From: Arsenicibacter rosenii
GTDB taxonomy: Bacteria > Bacteroidota > Bacteroidia > Cytophagales > Spirosomataceae
Reading direction: 5' to 3'
DNA: 64,000 nt
NCBI RefSeq assembly: GCF_001870735.1
Contig: NZ_MORL01000031.1
Coordinates: forward strand, 82 to 64,081
The number at the start of each line of letters is the position of its first letter. The stretch's first letter is position 1. Below are positions 1 through 8,394 of this stretch, in pieces. Made by a program: the position numbers and the translations under genes. Below the pieces are notes generated by a model. It worked only from the letters and a program-made list of their open reading frames with translations. It was not told where the DNA came from and made no database searches.

Positions 1-1560
1 TGGCGAGTTTAGTAGTGCTATCGGCCACAGTCTGTTACGGCAGCAGTGCCACCCTGATAGCCTCGGGTTGCACGGGCACGGTGACGTGGTCAACCAGCAC
101 GACGGGCACCAGCCTGATCACGCCGAATCTGACGCAAACGACGAATTATACGGCGACCTGTACGACCTCGACGGGTTCAGCGACTACAGCGGTGGGCACG
201 GTGACGGTAATGCCGCAGCCGGTGCTGAGCCTTGCGGCCAGCGCCACGAATGTGACGGTGGGCACACCGGTGAGTTTGTCGGCCATCGGCTGTGCGGGCA
301 CGGTGAGCTGGTCAACGGGGGGCAACGGCAATACCATCAGCGTGACACCGTCGCAGCCAACGCAGACCTACAGCGCCACGTGTGTGACGGGCCCAGGCTG
401 TCAGACGACGGCGTCTTTGACGGTCAATACCCAACCGGCGGCGAGTCTGGTAGTGGTTTCGGCGACGGTCTGTTACGGCAGCAGCGCCACGCTGACCGCC
501 TCGGGTTGCACGGGCACCGTGACGTGGTCAACCAGCACGACGGGCAATACGCTGGTAACGCCTGCCCTGACACAAACGACGAATTATACGGCGACCTGTA
601 CGACCTCGACGGGTTCAGCGACTACAGCGGTGGGCACGGTGACGGTAATGCCGCAGCCGGTGCTGAGCCTGCAAGCTTCGTCAACCAACGTGACGGTTGG
701 CACGCCGGTGAGCCTGTCGGCCATCGGCTGTGTGGGTACGGTAAGCTGGTCGACGGGCGGCAATGGCGTAGTGATCAGCGTAACGCCATCACAGCCAACG
801 CAGACCTACAGCGCCACGTGCGTGACGGGTCCGGGCTGTCAGACGACGGCGTCTTTGACGGTCAATACCCAACCGGTGGCGAGTTTAGTAGTGCTATCGG
901 CCACAGTCTGTTACGGCAGCAGTGCCACCCTGATAGCCTCGGGTTGCACGGGCACGGTGACGTGGTCAACCAGCACGACGGGCACCAGCACGACGGGCAC
1001 CAGCCTGACCACGCCAAACCTGACGGCAACGACAAATTATACGGCGACCTGTACGACCTCGACGGGTTCAGCGACTACGGCGGTGGGCACGGTGACGGTA
1101 ATGCCGCAGCCGGTGCTGAGCCTTGCGGCCAGCGCCACGAATGTGACGGTGGGCACACCGGTGAGTTTGTCGGCCATCGGCTGTGCGGGCACGGTGAGCT
1201 GGTCAACGGGGGGCAACGGCAATACCATCAGCGTGACACCGTCGCAGCCAACGCAGACCTACAGCGCCACGTGTGTGACGGGCCCAGGCTGTCAGACGAC
1301 GGCGTCTTTGACGGTCAATACCCAACCGGCGGCGAGTCTGGTAGTGGTTTCGGCGACGGTCTGTTACGGCAGCAGCGCCACGCTGACCGCCTCGGGTTGC
1401 ACGGGCACCGTGACGTGGTCAACCAGCACGACGGGCAATACGCTGGTAACGCCTGCCCTGACACAAACGACGAATTATACGGCGACCTGTACGACGCAGA
1501 CCAACTCGACTACCACGGCGGTGGGCACGGTGACGGTAATGCCGCAGCCGGTGCTGAGCC
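1..1560 (+). repeat. Near-identical tandem A/B domain repeats, 876/891-bp higher-order period
   Basis: Positions 1-110 recur at 877 onward. After a 15-bp internal duplication (ACGGGCACCAGC-type unit near 985-1000) the offset becomes 891. From about 146 to 590 the copy at 1037-1481 is almost base-for-base identical; I see one difference near 185/1077. Each half-unit (one A plus one B domain) is about 441-447 bp. This is a coding repeat that keeps reading frame. Such identity implies recent duplication or gene conversion. Confidence 0.9.
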
Positions 1561-3095
1561 TGTCTGCGGTGAAAGGAACAACTAATTCGATAACGCTGGT
1601 TGCCAACGGATGCGTTGGTTCTCTGGTCTGGTCAACCGGACAGACAACTACTCAGCTCATTGTTTCGCCAACGCCTGCGGTCCTGTACTCCGCGACCTGC
1701 ACGACCGGGCCTGGCTGCACAACGGCCGCCCGCCTTCGAATCGGTACGATTCCGGCCAATGTACAGGTCGAAGCAACCGGCGGGGCAATTTGTGCCGGTC
1801 AGTCAGTGACGCTGACGGCTGTCAACTGCGGGGCCGATATCTGGTGGAGTAACGGACAAACTACGGCCACTATCGTTGTAATGCCTGCGCAAACGACCAG
1901 TTATACGGTGATCTGCCGTGACGACGTACAATCAGTATCCGCCCTGACAGGAGTAACGGTAAGCCCGGCCCCTGTGCTTCAACTGACGGCCGGCAGCGTA
2001 ACCGCGCTGGCGGGTCAGCCGGTTACGCTGACCGCTACGGGTTGTCAAAGCGGCACGGTTGTCTGGTCAACGGGACAGAACGCGATACTGACGATTACCG
2101 TCAGTCCGACCGCTACCACCACCTATTCTGCCACGTGTGTGACAGGACCACAGTGTCAGACAACGGCCAGCCTGATGATTACCATCGGTCAGACACCCGA
2201 GCTGATTCTGAAAAAATTGGTTAGTACCAAAAAAGCACAGATAGGCGAAGTCGTCAGCTATACGCTGGTGCTGAGCAATACAGGCGGGGCTGCGGCAACG
2301 AATGTAGTCGTGCAGGATTCACTAAGTAGCGCTGTCGTACTGCTGCCTGCTTCCGTTGCTGCCTCAGCCGGGTCATTTGTTGCCGGTGTTCCCGGGAAAT
2401 GGACATTGGGCAACCTGCCCGCCGGGGCAACGGCCACGCTAACCTACTCGGTAAGTGTGCTGGCAGAAGGGGTCATTTATAATACAGCCCGCCTGATCGG
2501 CATACCGGATAGTGAAACAACTGTCTGCGTAACCGTACCAATAAAAGTCTGTCAGGGAACAGCGTTCCAGATTGGGCTTACCGCCCCCGGAGGCTACAAC
2601 AGTTATCAGTGGTATCGCAATGGTACGGCTATTCCATTGGCGACTGGCAGCAGCTATACGGCTACGCAGACGGGTGAGTATACCGTGGAGAGCAGTAATG
2701 TGCAATGCCCGTCTACGTCCTGCTGTCCGCTGATTATTGAATTGGATAGTGTACCGGCCTTTACGGTCGTACCAACATCACCGACCTGTGAGGGGGGGCA
2801 ACCACGCAACGATGGCCGGCTGACGGTGCTGGGGCTGGGCCTGAATCCGGGTCAGTACCGGTATGCGATTACCGAAGGCAGCAGTTTTACCGCTGTTAAT
2901 CCTGCCTTATCGGCGGTACCTGCCGACGGGTCACTGGCCACTAATCTGACCGGAGACCGGACGTATACGGTGCGAATGTATAATCAGTTGGGGTGTTACC
3001 GCGATGTGTCATTAACCCTAACGACAAATTGCAGTTGCCCACCGGCGATTTGTGTGCCGGTAACTGTTAAAAAAATACGCGCGTCGAGGCCATAA
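1..3095 (+). CDS. Ig-like/DUF11 repeat surface protein (3' part)
   Basis: The frame is open from the left edge, so this is the C-terminal part (about 1031 residues) of a longer protein. The visible part has alternating Ig-like domains of about 73 residues: type A (with VCYGSSATL and GTVTWST) and type B (with VTVGTPVSLSAIGC and CVTGPGCQTTASL). Five A/B pairs can be traced. The first three and a half are nearly identical, and the last ones are diverged. A DUF11-like domain follows (LILKKLVSTKKAQIGEVVSY, roughly residues 735-840), then an Ig/PKD-like domain and a stretch resembling SprB-type repeats (CEGGQPRNDGRL). The end is CSCPPAICVPVTVKKI plus a short basic tail. It is likely an exported surface adhesin or gliding-type protein. 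I see no classical type IX secretion C-terminal domain with certainty, and the signal peptide lies outside the window. Confidence 0.85.
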   Translation, partial: ASLVVLSATVCYGSSATLIASGCTGTVTWSTSTTGTSLITPNLTQTTNYTATCTTSTGSATTAVGTVTVMPQPVLSLAASATNVTVGTPVSLSAIGCAGTVSWSTGGNGNTISVTPSQPTQTYSATCVTGPGCQTTASLTVNTQPAASLVVVSATVCYGSSATLTASGCTGTVTWSTSTTGNTLVTPALTQTTNYTATCTTSTGSATTAVGTVTVMPQPVLSLQASSTNVTVGTPVSLSAIGCVGTVSWSTGGNGVVISVTPSQPTQTYSATCVTGPGCQTTASLTVNTQPVASLVVLSATVCYGSSATLIASGCTGTVTWSTSTTGTSTTGTSLTTPNLTATTNYTATCTTSTGSATTAVGTVTVMPQPVLSLAASATNVTVGTPVSLSAIGCAGTVSWSTGGNGNTISVTPSQPTQTYSATCVTGPGCQTTASLTVNTQPAASLVVVSATVCYGSSATLTASGCTGTVTWSTSTTGNTLVTPALTQTTNYTATCTTQTNSTTTAVGTVTVMPQPVLSLSAVKGTTNSITLVANGCVGSLVWSTGQTTTQLIVSPTPAVLYSATCTTGPGCTTAARLRIGTIPANVQVEATGGAICAGQSVTLTAVNCGADIWWSNGQTTATIVVMPAQTTSYTVICRDDVQSVSALTGVTVSPAPVLQLTAGSVTALAGQPVTLTATGCQSGTVVWSTGQNAILTITVSPTATTTYSATCVTGPQCQTTASLMITIGQTPELILKKLVSTKKAQIGEVVSYTLVLSNTGGAAATNVVVQDSLSSAVVLLPASVAASAGSFVAGVPGKWTLGNLPAGATATLTYSVSVLAEGVIYNTARLIGIPDSETTVCVTVPIKVCQGTAFQIGLTAPGGYNSYQWYRNGTAIPLATGSSYTATQTGEYTVESSNVQCPSTSCCPLIIELDSVPAFTVVPTSPTCEGGQPRNDGRLTVLGLGLNPGQYRYAITEGSSFTAVNPALSAVPADGSLATNLTGDRTYTVRMYNQLGCYRDVSLTLTTNCSCPPAICVPVTVKKIRASRP

Positions 3096-3103
3096 AAGAA
3101 CAG

Positions 3104-3166
3104 CGGCGATCTAACTGAAAAAGCCCGGAACATCTGATGTTCCGGGCTTTTTCAGTTAGATCGCCG
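3104..3166. terminator. 31-bp perfect hairpin terminator
   Basis: Left arm 3104-3134 and right arm 3136-3166 are perfect reverse complements around a single central T. The inner part (AAAAAGCCCGGAACATC and its complement) is a normal bidirectional intrinsic terminator with A and T tracts. The pairing extends about 14 bp outside these tracts. It lies 8 bp after the stop of the adhesin gene. Confidence 0.85.
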
Positions 3167-3250
3167 GGTAGTAAACCGCTCTATGAAATTTTGACTAAAA
3201 AACAAGCCTAAGTGCTGTGATATATGCCTGTTTTACGGAATGTATACGTG

Positions 3251-3844
3251 TTAATATTTCTTTACATTCAGATAGGCAGACGCAAATGCTAAGAAATTCT
3301 TTTTGTAGAATTTACTGATCGGTACTGAATAGTCTCCATCAAGATGCAAGGTGTTTTTTTGAATCGATTCCAGATGATCAATATTTATGCAGTATTTCTT
3401 ATGGCATTGTTGAAATTGCTCACTGAGTGAACCCAACAGGCTTTTAAGTGATTTTTTTATAATATATCTTTTCTCTTTTGTGCATATGTAAGTGTAATTA
3501 CCGTCTGCTTCAAGATAGATAACATTACGCAGCGTAATTAAGTCATTCTTATTTCCTTTTTTCAGCAGGAGTAAGTCAGGCCTGAAGTCTTTATCCGGAA
3601 GAATAGAGAAACTTTGTATGGGCTGCGTAAATTCATCATTGTTGGGAATAAACTGCTTAAAGGTATTCGTCCTGTTATTACTGCTGCCCTTGCCGGACAG
3701 GGAACTATCGGCACGTGGAAATGTAATAATCCGTACGTCTATTTTTTCATTATTTACGTTGATAATGAGTGTGTGTTCTGCTTTTAACGTTGACACTAAA
3801 TGAGTGATGTCTTCCGCTTTTTTGAACGATATAACGCGATCCAT
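3251..3844 (-). CDS. Orphan LytTR DNA-binding protein
   Basis: A 197-residue protein with a C-terminal LytTR DNA-binding domain (about residues 100-195: VIYLEADGNYTYICTKEKRY, KYCINIDHLESI). The N-terminal about 90 residues have no recognisable receiver: the region starts MDRVISFKKAEDITHLVSTL and lacks the acidic pocket. It therefore probably binds DNA without classical phosphorylation control. It is divergent from the histidine kinase gene at 4216 and separated from it by 371 bp of AT-rich DNA. A possible target is the upstream adhesin gene or its own promoter, but nothing in the sequence proves that. Confidence 0.85.
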   Translation of the reverse strand: MDRVISFKKAEDITHLVSTLKAEHTLIINVNNEKIDVRIITFPRADSSLSGKGSSNNRTNTFKQFIPNNDEFTQPIQSFSILPDKDFRPDLLLLKKGNKNDLITLRNVIYLEADGNYTYICTKEKRYIIKKSLKSLLGSLSEQFQQCHKKYCINIDHLESIQKNTLHLDGDYSVPISKFYKKNFLAFASAYLNVKKY

Positions 3845-4215
3845 CGTAAACCCGGTTCTTTTCCATGATCATGAATGAGTTGGCAAAAAAAATGACACTA
3901 AAGTATACATATTCGTAACTTATAATAGCCACATAACGCTTAAGCCTATCTCAAAAGTATCAGGTCTGCTGTAAACGAATTGGTGTTCTGACTCAGTTTC
4001 CTATCAGTAATTCCGTAATTCCTGTCATTATATAGCTACTATCAGTGCTTTTTCAGCCATTATCGATCATTTTTATTTGTATGTCGTATACGTAATCCAA
4101 TAGTCGGCTGACAGAGTACAAGAGTGTGCAAATCGGTTGAATTACTGAAGCAATTGCTACTTAATGTCTATTTTCATCCTAATTTTGCCAACAGAAAGTA
4201 CTCAGCGGCATTCCA
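3845..4215. other. AT-rich divergent intergenic region
   Basis: No gene is seen. This 371-bp region separates the divergent LytTR gene and the histidine kinase gene. A candidate promoter for the kinase is TTG at 4154-4156 with TAATTTTG at 4180-4187 (23-bp gap, slightly longer than usual). I see no convincing palindrome or LytTR direct repeat. Confidence 0.4.
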
Positions 4216-5526
4216 ATGAAAACAAGTATAGATAGGTATAAGAAGTCATTGAGCGTTATATATGGCAGTCTGGACAGTGATCGGCTGGAGGTTCCGCTAA
4301 TCGATTCAATACGTGCTAAGATTATAAACCTGTATAGTATTATCACAGTTGCCATATTTTGCCTTGTTGGTATTTTATCACTATTAACCAACCAACCTTC
4401 CCGACTTTTTGATTTAATTCCGCTGACATTGGGGTTTCCCTTGCTGGTCTCTTTCTTTTTATATACCGGCAGGTTAAATAAGGCCCGTTATGCACTGGTT
4501 ATCTCTTCGTTTCTGGTAATTGCCTATATTGCTGTAAGACGGTTGCAGGAAGGCGTAGATTCACACGTAGAAATTAATGTCATACAACTTTGCCTGATTG
4601 CGCATTTACTTTTCGATGGATTTTTTTCATGGATCCTGATTATAGGTTATATTATTTTGTTTGTTGCGATCCGATTAATTACGATATTCTATTTAGGTAA
4701 ACCATTTGATCAGGATGATTTTATCCATGAACTATTAAGTATTTTAATCGTAAGCTATAGCAGTTATGCGGCTAAAAAATACATAAAGGATATTCAACTT
4801 ATTCTGACCAGGCAGAGTGAGGGTTTGTTTGCGCAAAAAAATGATCTGGAAAAGTCAAATCTCTATAAAGATAAACTTTTCAATATTCTCAGTCATGATT
4901 TAAGAAGTCCGGTAAGTTCGGTAAAAATACTGTTGGAAAACTTAGCAGATCAGTACAAAGAAAAAACAGAAATCCGGTATGCCGCTGATTATGTAGACAA
5001 GGTATATTTAAATCTGGATAATTTACTGCATTGGTCGAGACTACAGCGATCGGGCTGGAAACTCTATTTTTCAGAAACAGACATCAATAGCATTGTTTCA
5101 GCTATTTTAACGAATTTTATGCGCGATGTGGCTGTAAAACAGGTTGATATAGCCGTAGATCTGGCACCTGTAAGGTTGTATTCAGATGAATATTTACTGG
5201 AAATTATACTCAGAAATATTATCCAGAATGCCATCAAATTTAGTCATACCGGCGGTAAGATCCATATACGGAGTCGCCTTTTGGATACGTACTGCTATAT
5301 CTCGATCGAGGACTTTGGGGTTGGAATGCCGGACGATGTAATAAAGAGTATAGCAGATGGGCATATACCTTCGACCAAAGGCACCTTAGGGGAAAAGGGA
5401 ACCGGCATCGGCCTGGAGATCTGTAACGAACTGGCGAAGCTGCTACAAGGCGCACTTACCTTCAGGAGCAACCCCGGTAAGGGAACCATCGTAACCGTTT
5501 GTATACCGGTTAACAGGCAGCACTGA
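4216..5526 (+). CDS. Membrane sensor histidine kinase
   Basis: A 436-residue kinase. About five or six hydrophobic segments fill residues 35-190, with no obvious periplasmic sensor loop, so sensing may occur in or at the membrane. The dimerisation/phosphoacceptor H-box is FNILSHDLRSPVSS with His227. The ATPase domain shows the N-box (ILRNIIQNAIKF, Asn334/Asn338), G1 (EDFGVGMPDD) and G2 (GEKGTGIGLEI) motifs, so it looks catalytically complete. The gene converges on the LytTR response regulator at 5536 with only 9 bp between stops. These two are the likely cognate pair, although they are on opposite strands and must be transcribed separately. Confidence 0.9.
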   Translation: MKTSIDRYKKSLSVIYGSLDSDRLEVPLIDSIRAKIINLYSIITVAIFCLVGILSLLTNQPSRLFDLIPLTLGFPLLVSFFLYTGRLNKARYALVISSFLVIAYIAVRRLQEGVDSHVEINVIQLCLIAHLLFDGFFSWILIIGYIILFVAIRLITIFYLGKPFDQDDFIHELLSILIVSYSSYAAKKYIKDIQLILTRQSEGLFAQKNDLEKSNLYKDKLFNILSHDLRSPVSSVKILLENLADQYKEKTEIRYAADYVDKVYLNLDNLLHWSRLQRSGWKLYFSETDINSIVSAILTNFMRDVAVKQVDIAVDLAPVRLYSDEYLLEIILRNIIQNAIKFSHTGGKIHIRSRLLDTYCYISIEDFGVGMPDDVIKSIADGHIPSTKGTLGEKGTGIGLEICNELAKLLQGALTFRSNPGKGTIVTVCIPVNRQH

Positions 5527-5535
5527 AGTCTGCGT

Positions 5536-6297
5536 CTACCTGCCCGAAAGCAACTTCTTTTTTAGGTCCACCAACAAAACCGGTGCGTTCGACAGCACAT
5601 TTTTTACATTCGCTTTGTAGGTGATCCCGATTGGAACTTCCGCATCCGGCATCCGGACGTGTGCTGTATCCACATGGGCGATATGCCGGATATTCACTAT
5701 AAACGATTTATGTACCCGCAAAAAAGTATCGGCTGGTAGTAAGCTTTCAAAATTAGAAAGCCAGCCGTCTACGACGGTTATCCCTTTATCCGAAAAAATT
5801 TTTACATAGGGCCCGAATGCCTGCGCGTAGTAGATATCAGAAAGTAGAAATCGGATGTTTTTCCGGCCGCTCTTGAAATAGATGAACTCAGGATCAATAA
5901 GTTTTTTTGAGGGAGACAGCAATGCTTTCCCGGCGACATAGTTCAGGTGATCTCTGCCGCGGATCACTGCTTTCAGCAGCCGCTCGTAGCTGAACGGTTT
6001 CATGACATAATCCACCACACAGTCTATGTTAAAACATTCGACCGCAGGGTCGCGGTGAACCGTCAGCATGATAACGGCAGAGTCGGGCCGGAGTACCTCA
6101 AGCAGATAGTCAGCGTTATTATCCGGAAGGTTGTAATCTAAGAAAATAAAATCGGCCGGCTCGATCAAAAGCCCTTCTAAGGCAGCCGAAACGGTGGTAT
6201 ATACCCTTGGAGAAGTAAACAATCCCGTTCTTTCAATAAACTTTACAAGCTGTTGGCTATACACAACATCATCTTCAACGATTGCACAGCTTTCCAT
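5536..6297 (-). CDS. LytTR-family response regulator
   Basis: A 253-residue two-domain regulator. The receiver domain (1-120) has the acidic pair near the start (VEDD), the phosphoacceptor Asp54 (IFLDYNLPD) and the conserved Lys in DYVMKPFSYE. The C-terminal LytTR domain spans about 140-245 (FIYFKSGRKNIRFLLSDIYY, FLRVHKSFIVNIRHI). It presumably works with the convergent kinase at 4216-5526. The nearby orphan LytTR gene at 3251 could be part of the same circuit, as an inference from proximity only. Confidence 0.92.
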   Translation of the reverse strand: MESCAIVEDDVVYSQQLVKFIERTGLFTSPRVYTTVSAALEGLLIEPADFIFLDYNLPDNNADYLLEVLRPDSAVIMLTVHRDPAVECFNIDCVVDYVMKPFSYERLLKAVIRGRDHLNYVAGKALLSPSKKLIDPEFIYFKSGRKNIRFLLSDIYYAQAFGPYVKIFSDKGITVVDGWLSNFESLLPADTFLRVHKSFIVNIRHIAHVDTAHVRMPDAEVPIGITYKANVKNVLSNAPVLLVDLKKKLLSGR

Positions 6298-6671
6298 ATA
6301 CGTTCCTATGATCTGATATAAAACGGGAAGTTATAAATCTCTGCTTACTTATCCATAAGAAAGTCATATTTACTTGTATCCATAAACAAATTGTTAATCG
6401 TATCTGGCTTGCGGAATCTTTTTCCTGCTAAAGACGGCCTTGACCGCTTTAACGTCAAGGTATTTACACAATCCCTGTAACGGATTCAGGATTTCAGACG
6501 ATGCCGGCATTCGGGCAGCAAGACGGGTTGTCTGTTGCCGTCAAGTCGAAACGGTACGTTGCCTCACTTTATGGCAGATCTGCGGGGGCAAACCCGGCAG
6601 CGAAGGTTACATTAACGAGGACAATGTCCATCAGGAATACACCTCGTAGTTTAACACTTTACTCAAGTCTG
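6298..6671. other. Divergent intergenic region before the dehydrogenase operon
   Basis: This holds the 5' regions of the response regulator (minus strand) and the dehydrogenase operon (plus strand). One inverted repeat stands out: CCTTGAC at 6438-6444 and GTCAAGG at 6454-6460, with a 9-bp spacer, a possible operator. The dehydrogenase frame is open back to 6501, but the family similarity begins only after about 6672. Confidence 0.35.
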
Positions 6672-7832
6672 ATGAATATGCTGGCCATGAATTACAGAGG
6701 CCCACAGCGGGTCCGGATTGATAATAAGCCAATGCCACAAATTCAGCATCCGGAAGATGCGATTGTCCGGGTTACCCGTAGCTGTATATGTGGGTCTGAT
6801 CTTCATTTATACAACGGGAATGTGCCCGATACGCGTCCGGGTTCTACGTTCGGGCATGAGTTTATCGGGGTAGTAGAGGAAGTAGGTGCTGATATCCGGC
6901 AGCTTAAAGTTGGCGATATGGTGATGGTCCCCTTCAATATTGCCTGCGGGAAGTGTGCGTTTTGCCGCCAGGAGTTGTATGGGAACTGCCATGAATCAAA
7001 CCCTGAAGCAACAGCCGTTGGCGGTATTTTCGGGTATTCGCACACCGCAGGAGGCTATGACGGCGGACAGGCAGAATACGTTCGGGTGCCGTACGCAGAT
7101 TTTGGCCCGACCGTCATCCCTGACTGGATGCATCCGGACGATGCCGTACTGCTGACCGATGTTGTGCCTACCGGATATCAGGCGGCCGAAATGGGAGGTA
7201 TACAGCCCGGTGATACCGTTGTTGTATTTGGAGCAGGGCCGATCGGCATCATGGCCGCTAAATGTGCCTGGCTTTTCGGGGCAGGCCGGGTTATCGTGAT
7301 CGATCAGGAAGAATACCGCCTGGAGTTTGTCCGCAACTTTGCGCAGTGCGAAGCCTATAATTTCCGCTCTATTGAAGATCCGGTGGTGTTCATTAAAAAA
7401 ACAACAGACTGGATGGGCGCTGACGTATGCATCGATGCGGTAGGGGCCGAAGCCGCCGGAAATGCGCTGAATACCCTCACTGGCCGGAAAATGTTGTTGC
7501 AGGCCGGGTCATCGACCGCGTTGCACTGGGCCATTAATTCGGTTAAAAAAGGCGGCGTGGTTTCGATTGTCGGGGTATACGGGCCAACGGATAACCTGAT
7601 CCCGATCGGGAATGTTGTCAACAAAGGCATTACCATACGCGCCAATCAGGCCTCTGTCAAACGCTTACTCCCCCGGTTAATTGAGCATATCCGGAACGGC
7701 ATTCTGGATCCCAAAGCCATGATTACGCACCGTATTCCGCTCGAAGAAGTGGCGGATGCCTACCGTATTTTCTCCGACAAACTGGACAACTGTATTAAAA
7801 CGGTATTGATTCCACCTAAATCAAACGCATAA
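6672..7832 (+). CDS. Zinc-dependent alcohol dehydrogenase (MDR family)
   Basis: Medium-chain dehydrogenase/reductase of about 386 residues, glutathione-dependent formaldehyde dehydrogenase-like subgroup. Counting from 6672, the catalytic zinc ligands are Cys40 (CICGSD) and His62/Glu63 (GHEFIG). The structural zinc cysteines are 92, 95, 98 and 106 (CGKCAFCRQELYGNC). The Rossmann motif is VVVFGAGPIGIMAA. The frame is open back to 6501, but the extra 57 residues do not resemble the family and precede MNMLAMNYRGPQRVRI, so I place the start at 6672 (6678 and 6687 are alternatives). The unknown gene at 7838 follows after 5 bp. Substrate is not predictable; these enzymes often oxidise short alcohols or formaldehyde adducts. 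Confidence 0.9.
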   Translation: MNMLAMNYRGPQRVRIDNKPMPQIQHPEDAIVRVTRSCICGSDLHLYNGNVPDTRPGSTFGHEFIGVVEEVGADIRQLKVGDMVMVPFNIACGKCAFCRQELYGNCHESNPEATAVGGIFGYSHTAGGYDGGQAEYVRVPYADFGPTVIPDWMHPDDAVLLTDVVPTGYQAAEMGGIQPGDTVVVFGAGPIGIMAAKCAWLFGAGRVIVIDQEEYRLEFVRNFAQCEAYNFRSIEDPVVFIKKTTDWMGADVCIDAVGAEAAGNALNTLTGRKMLLQAGSSTALHWAINSVKKGGVVSIVGVYGPTDNLIPIGNVVNKGITIRANQASVKRLLPRLIEHIRNGILDPKAMITHRIPLEEVADAYRIFSDKLDNCIKTVLIPPKSNA

Positions 7833-7837
7833 ATTCC

Positions 7838-8332
7838 ATGGACAAATTAGCGCAGAAGTACACCCATATCAACGGGTGGGGGATTGATATTGACCCTAAG
7901 AATGACCCGACGTATCCTATTAAAAAAAGGACCAATGAAGAACAGGAAGGGTATACCTGGCAACGACCGGCGCAGCAACAGAGCCATGTTGAGGTCTTAC
8001 ACTCCATCGAGCGCCCGAACCTGTCGGCTACCTTCGGAACGAGCGTGCCGCCACGGGGGCTGAGCGGGCAGCTGCGTCGCTATGCGTTTAAGTACAGTGA
8101 GTCGCATTACGGCCACTGGCTCCCGTTGCTGCTTGCCGACCGGGTTGCGGCGGTAGAAGGGATCGTGGCCGACCTTAAGCAGGGGAGAATCCCTGACTTT
8201 TTTGCCGAAAAAGGCCGGAAAGCCGAATGGAAATACAACCCGCAGCGGGTGGTAATCCGGGTTGCGGTAACCGTTGCCGTGGCTACGGCCGCGTGGGCAT
8301 TTTTCAATAGTAAGCGCAAAGGGCATGAGTAG
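7838..8332 (+). CDS. Conserved hypothetical protein with C-terminal membrane anchor
   Basis: A 164-residue protein I cannot assign to a named family. It begins MDKLAQKYTHINGWGIDIDP and has a charged central region with YSESHYGHWLPLLLADRVA. It ends in a single hydrophobic helix (about 141-157, VVIRVAVTVAVATAAWAFF) followed by SKRKGHE. The topology is probably a cytoplasmic domain anchored by its tail. It lies 5 bp after the alcohol dehydrogenase and 62 bp before a glycosyltransferase, so it is likely co-transcribed with both. Confidence 0.8.
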   Translation: MDKLAQKYTHINGWGIDIDPKNDPTYPIKKRTNEEQEGYTWQRPAQQQSHVEVLHSIERPNLSATFGTSVPPRGLSGQLRRYAFKYSESHYGHWLPLLLADRVAAVEGIVADLKQGRIPDFFAEKGRKAEWKYNPQRVVIRVAVTVAVATAAWAFFNSKRKGHE

Positions 8333-8394
8333 GCTGCCGGCAATAAAGGGGGATATAAAATCCTGTAAACGTTAACATTAAGACGTACTCAACC

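Noticed and set aside
68-1585. 505-residue open frame overlapping the adhesin repeats
   Set aside because: It follows a second frame of the GC-rich repeats and its peptide is low-complexity Gly/His/Asp. The Ig-like frame is the coding one.
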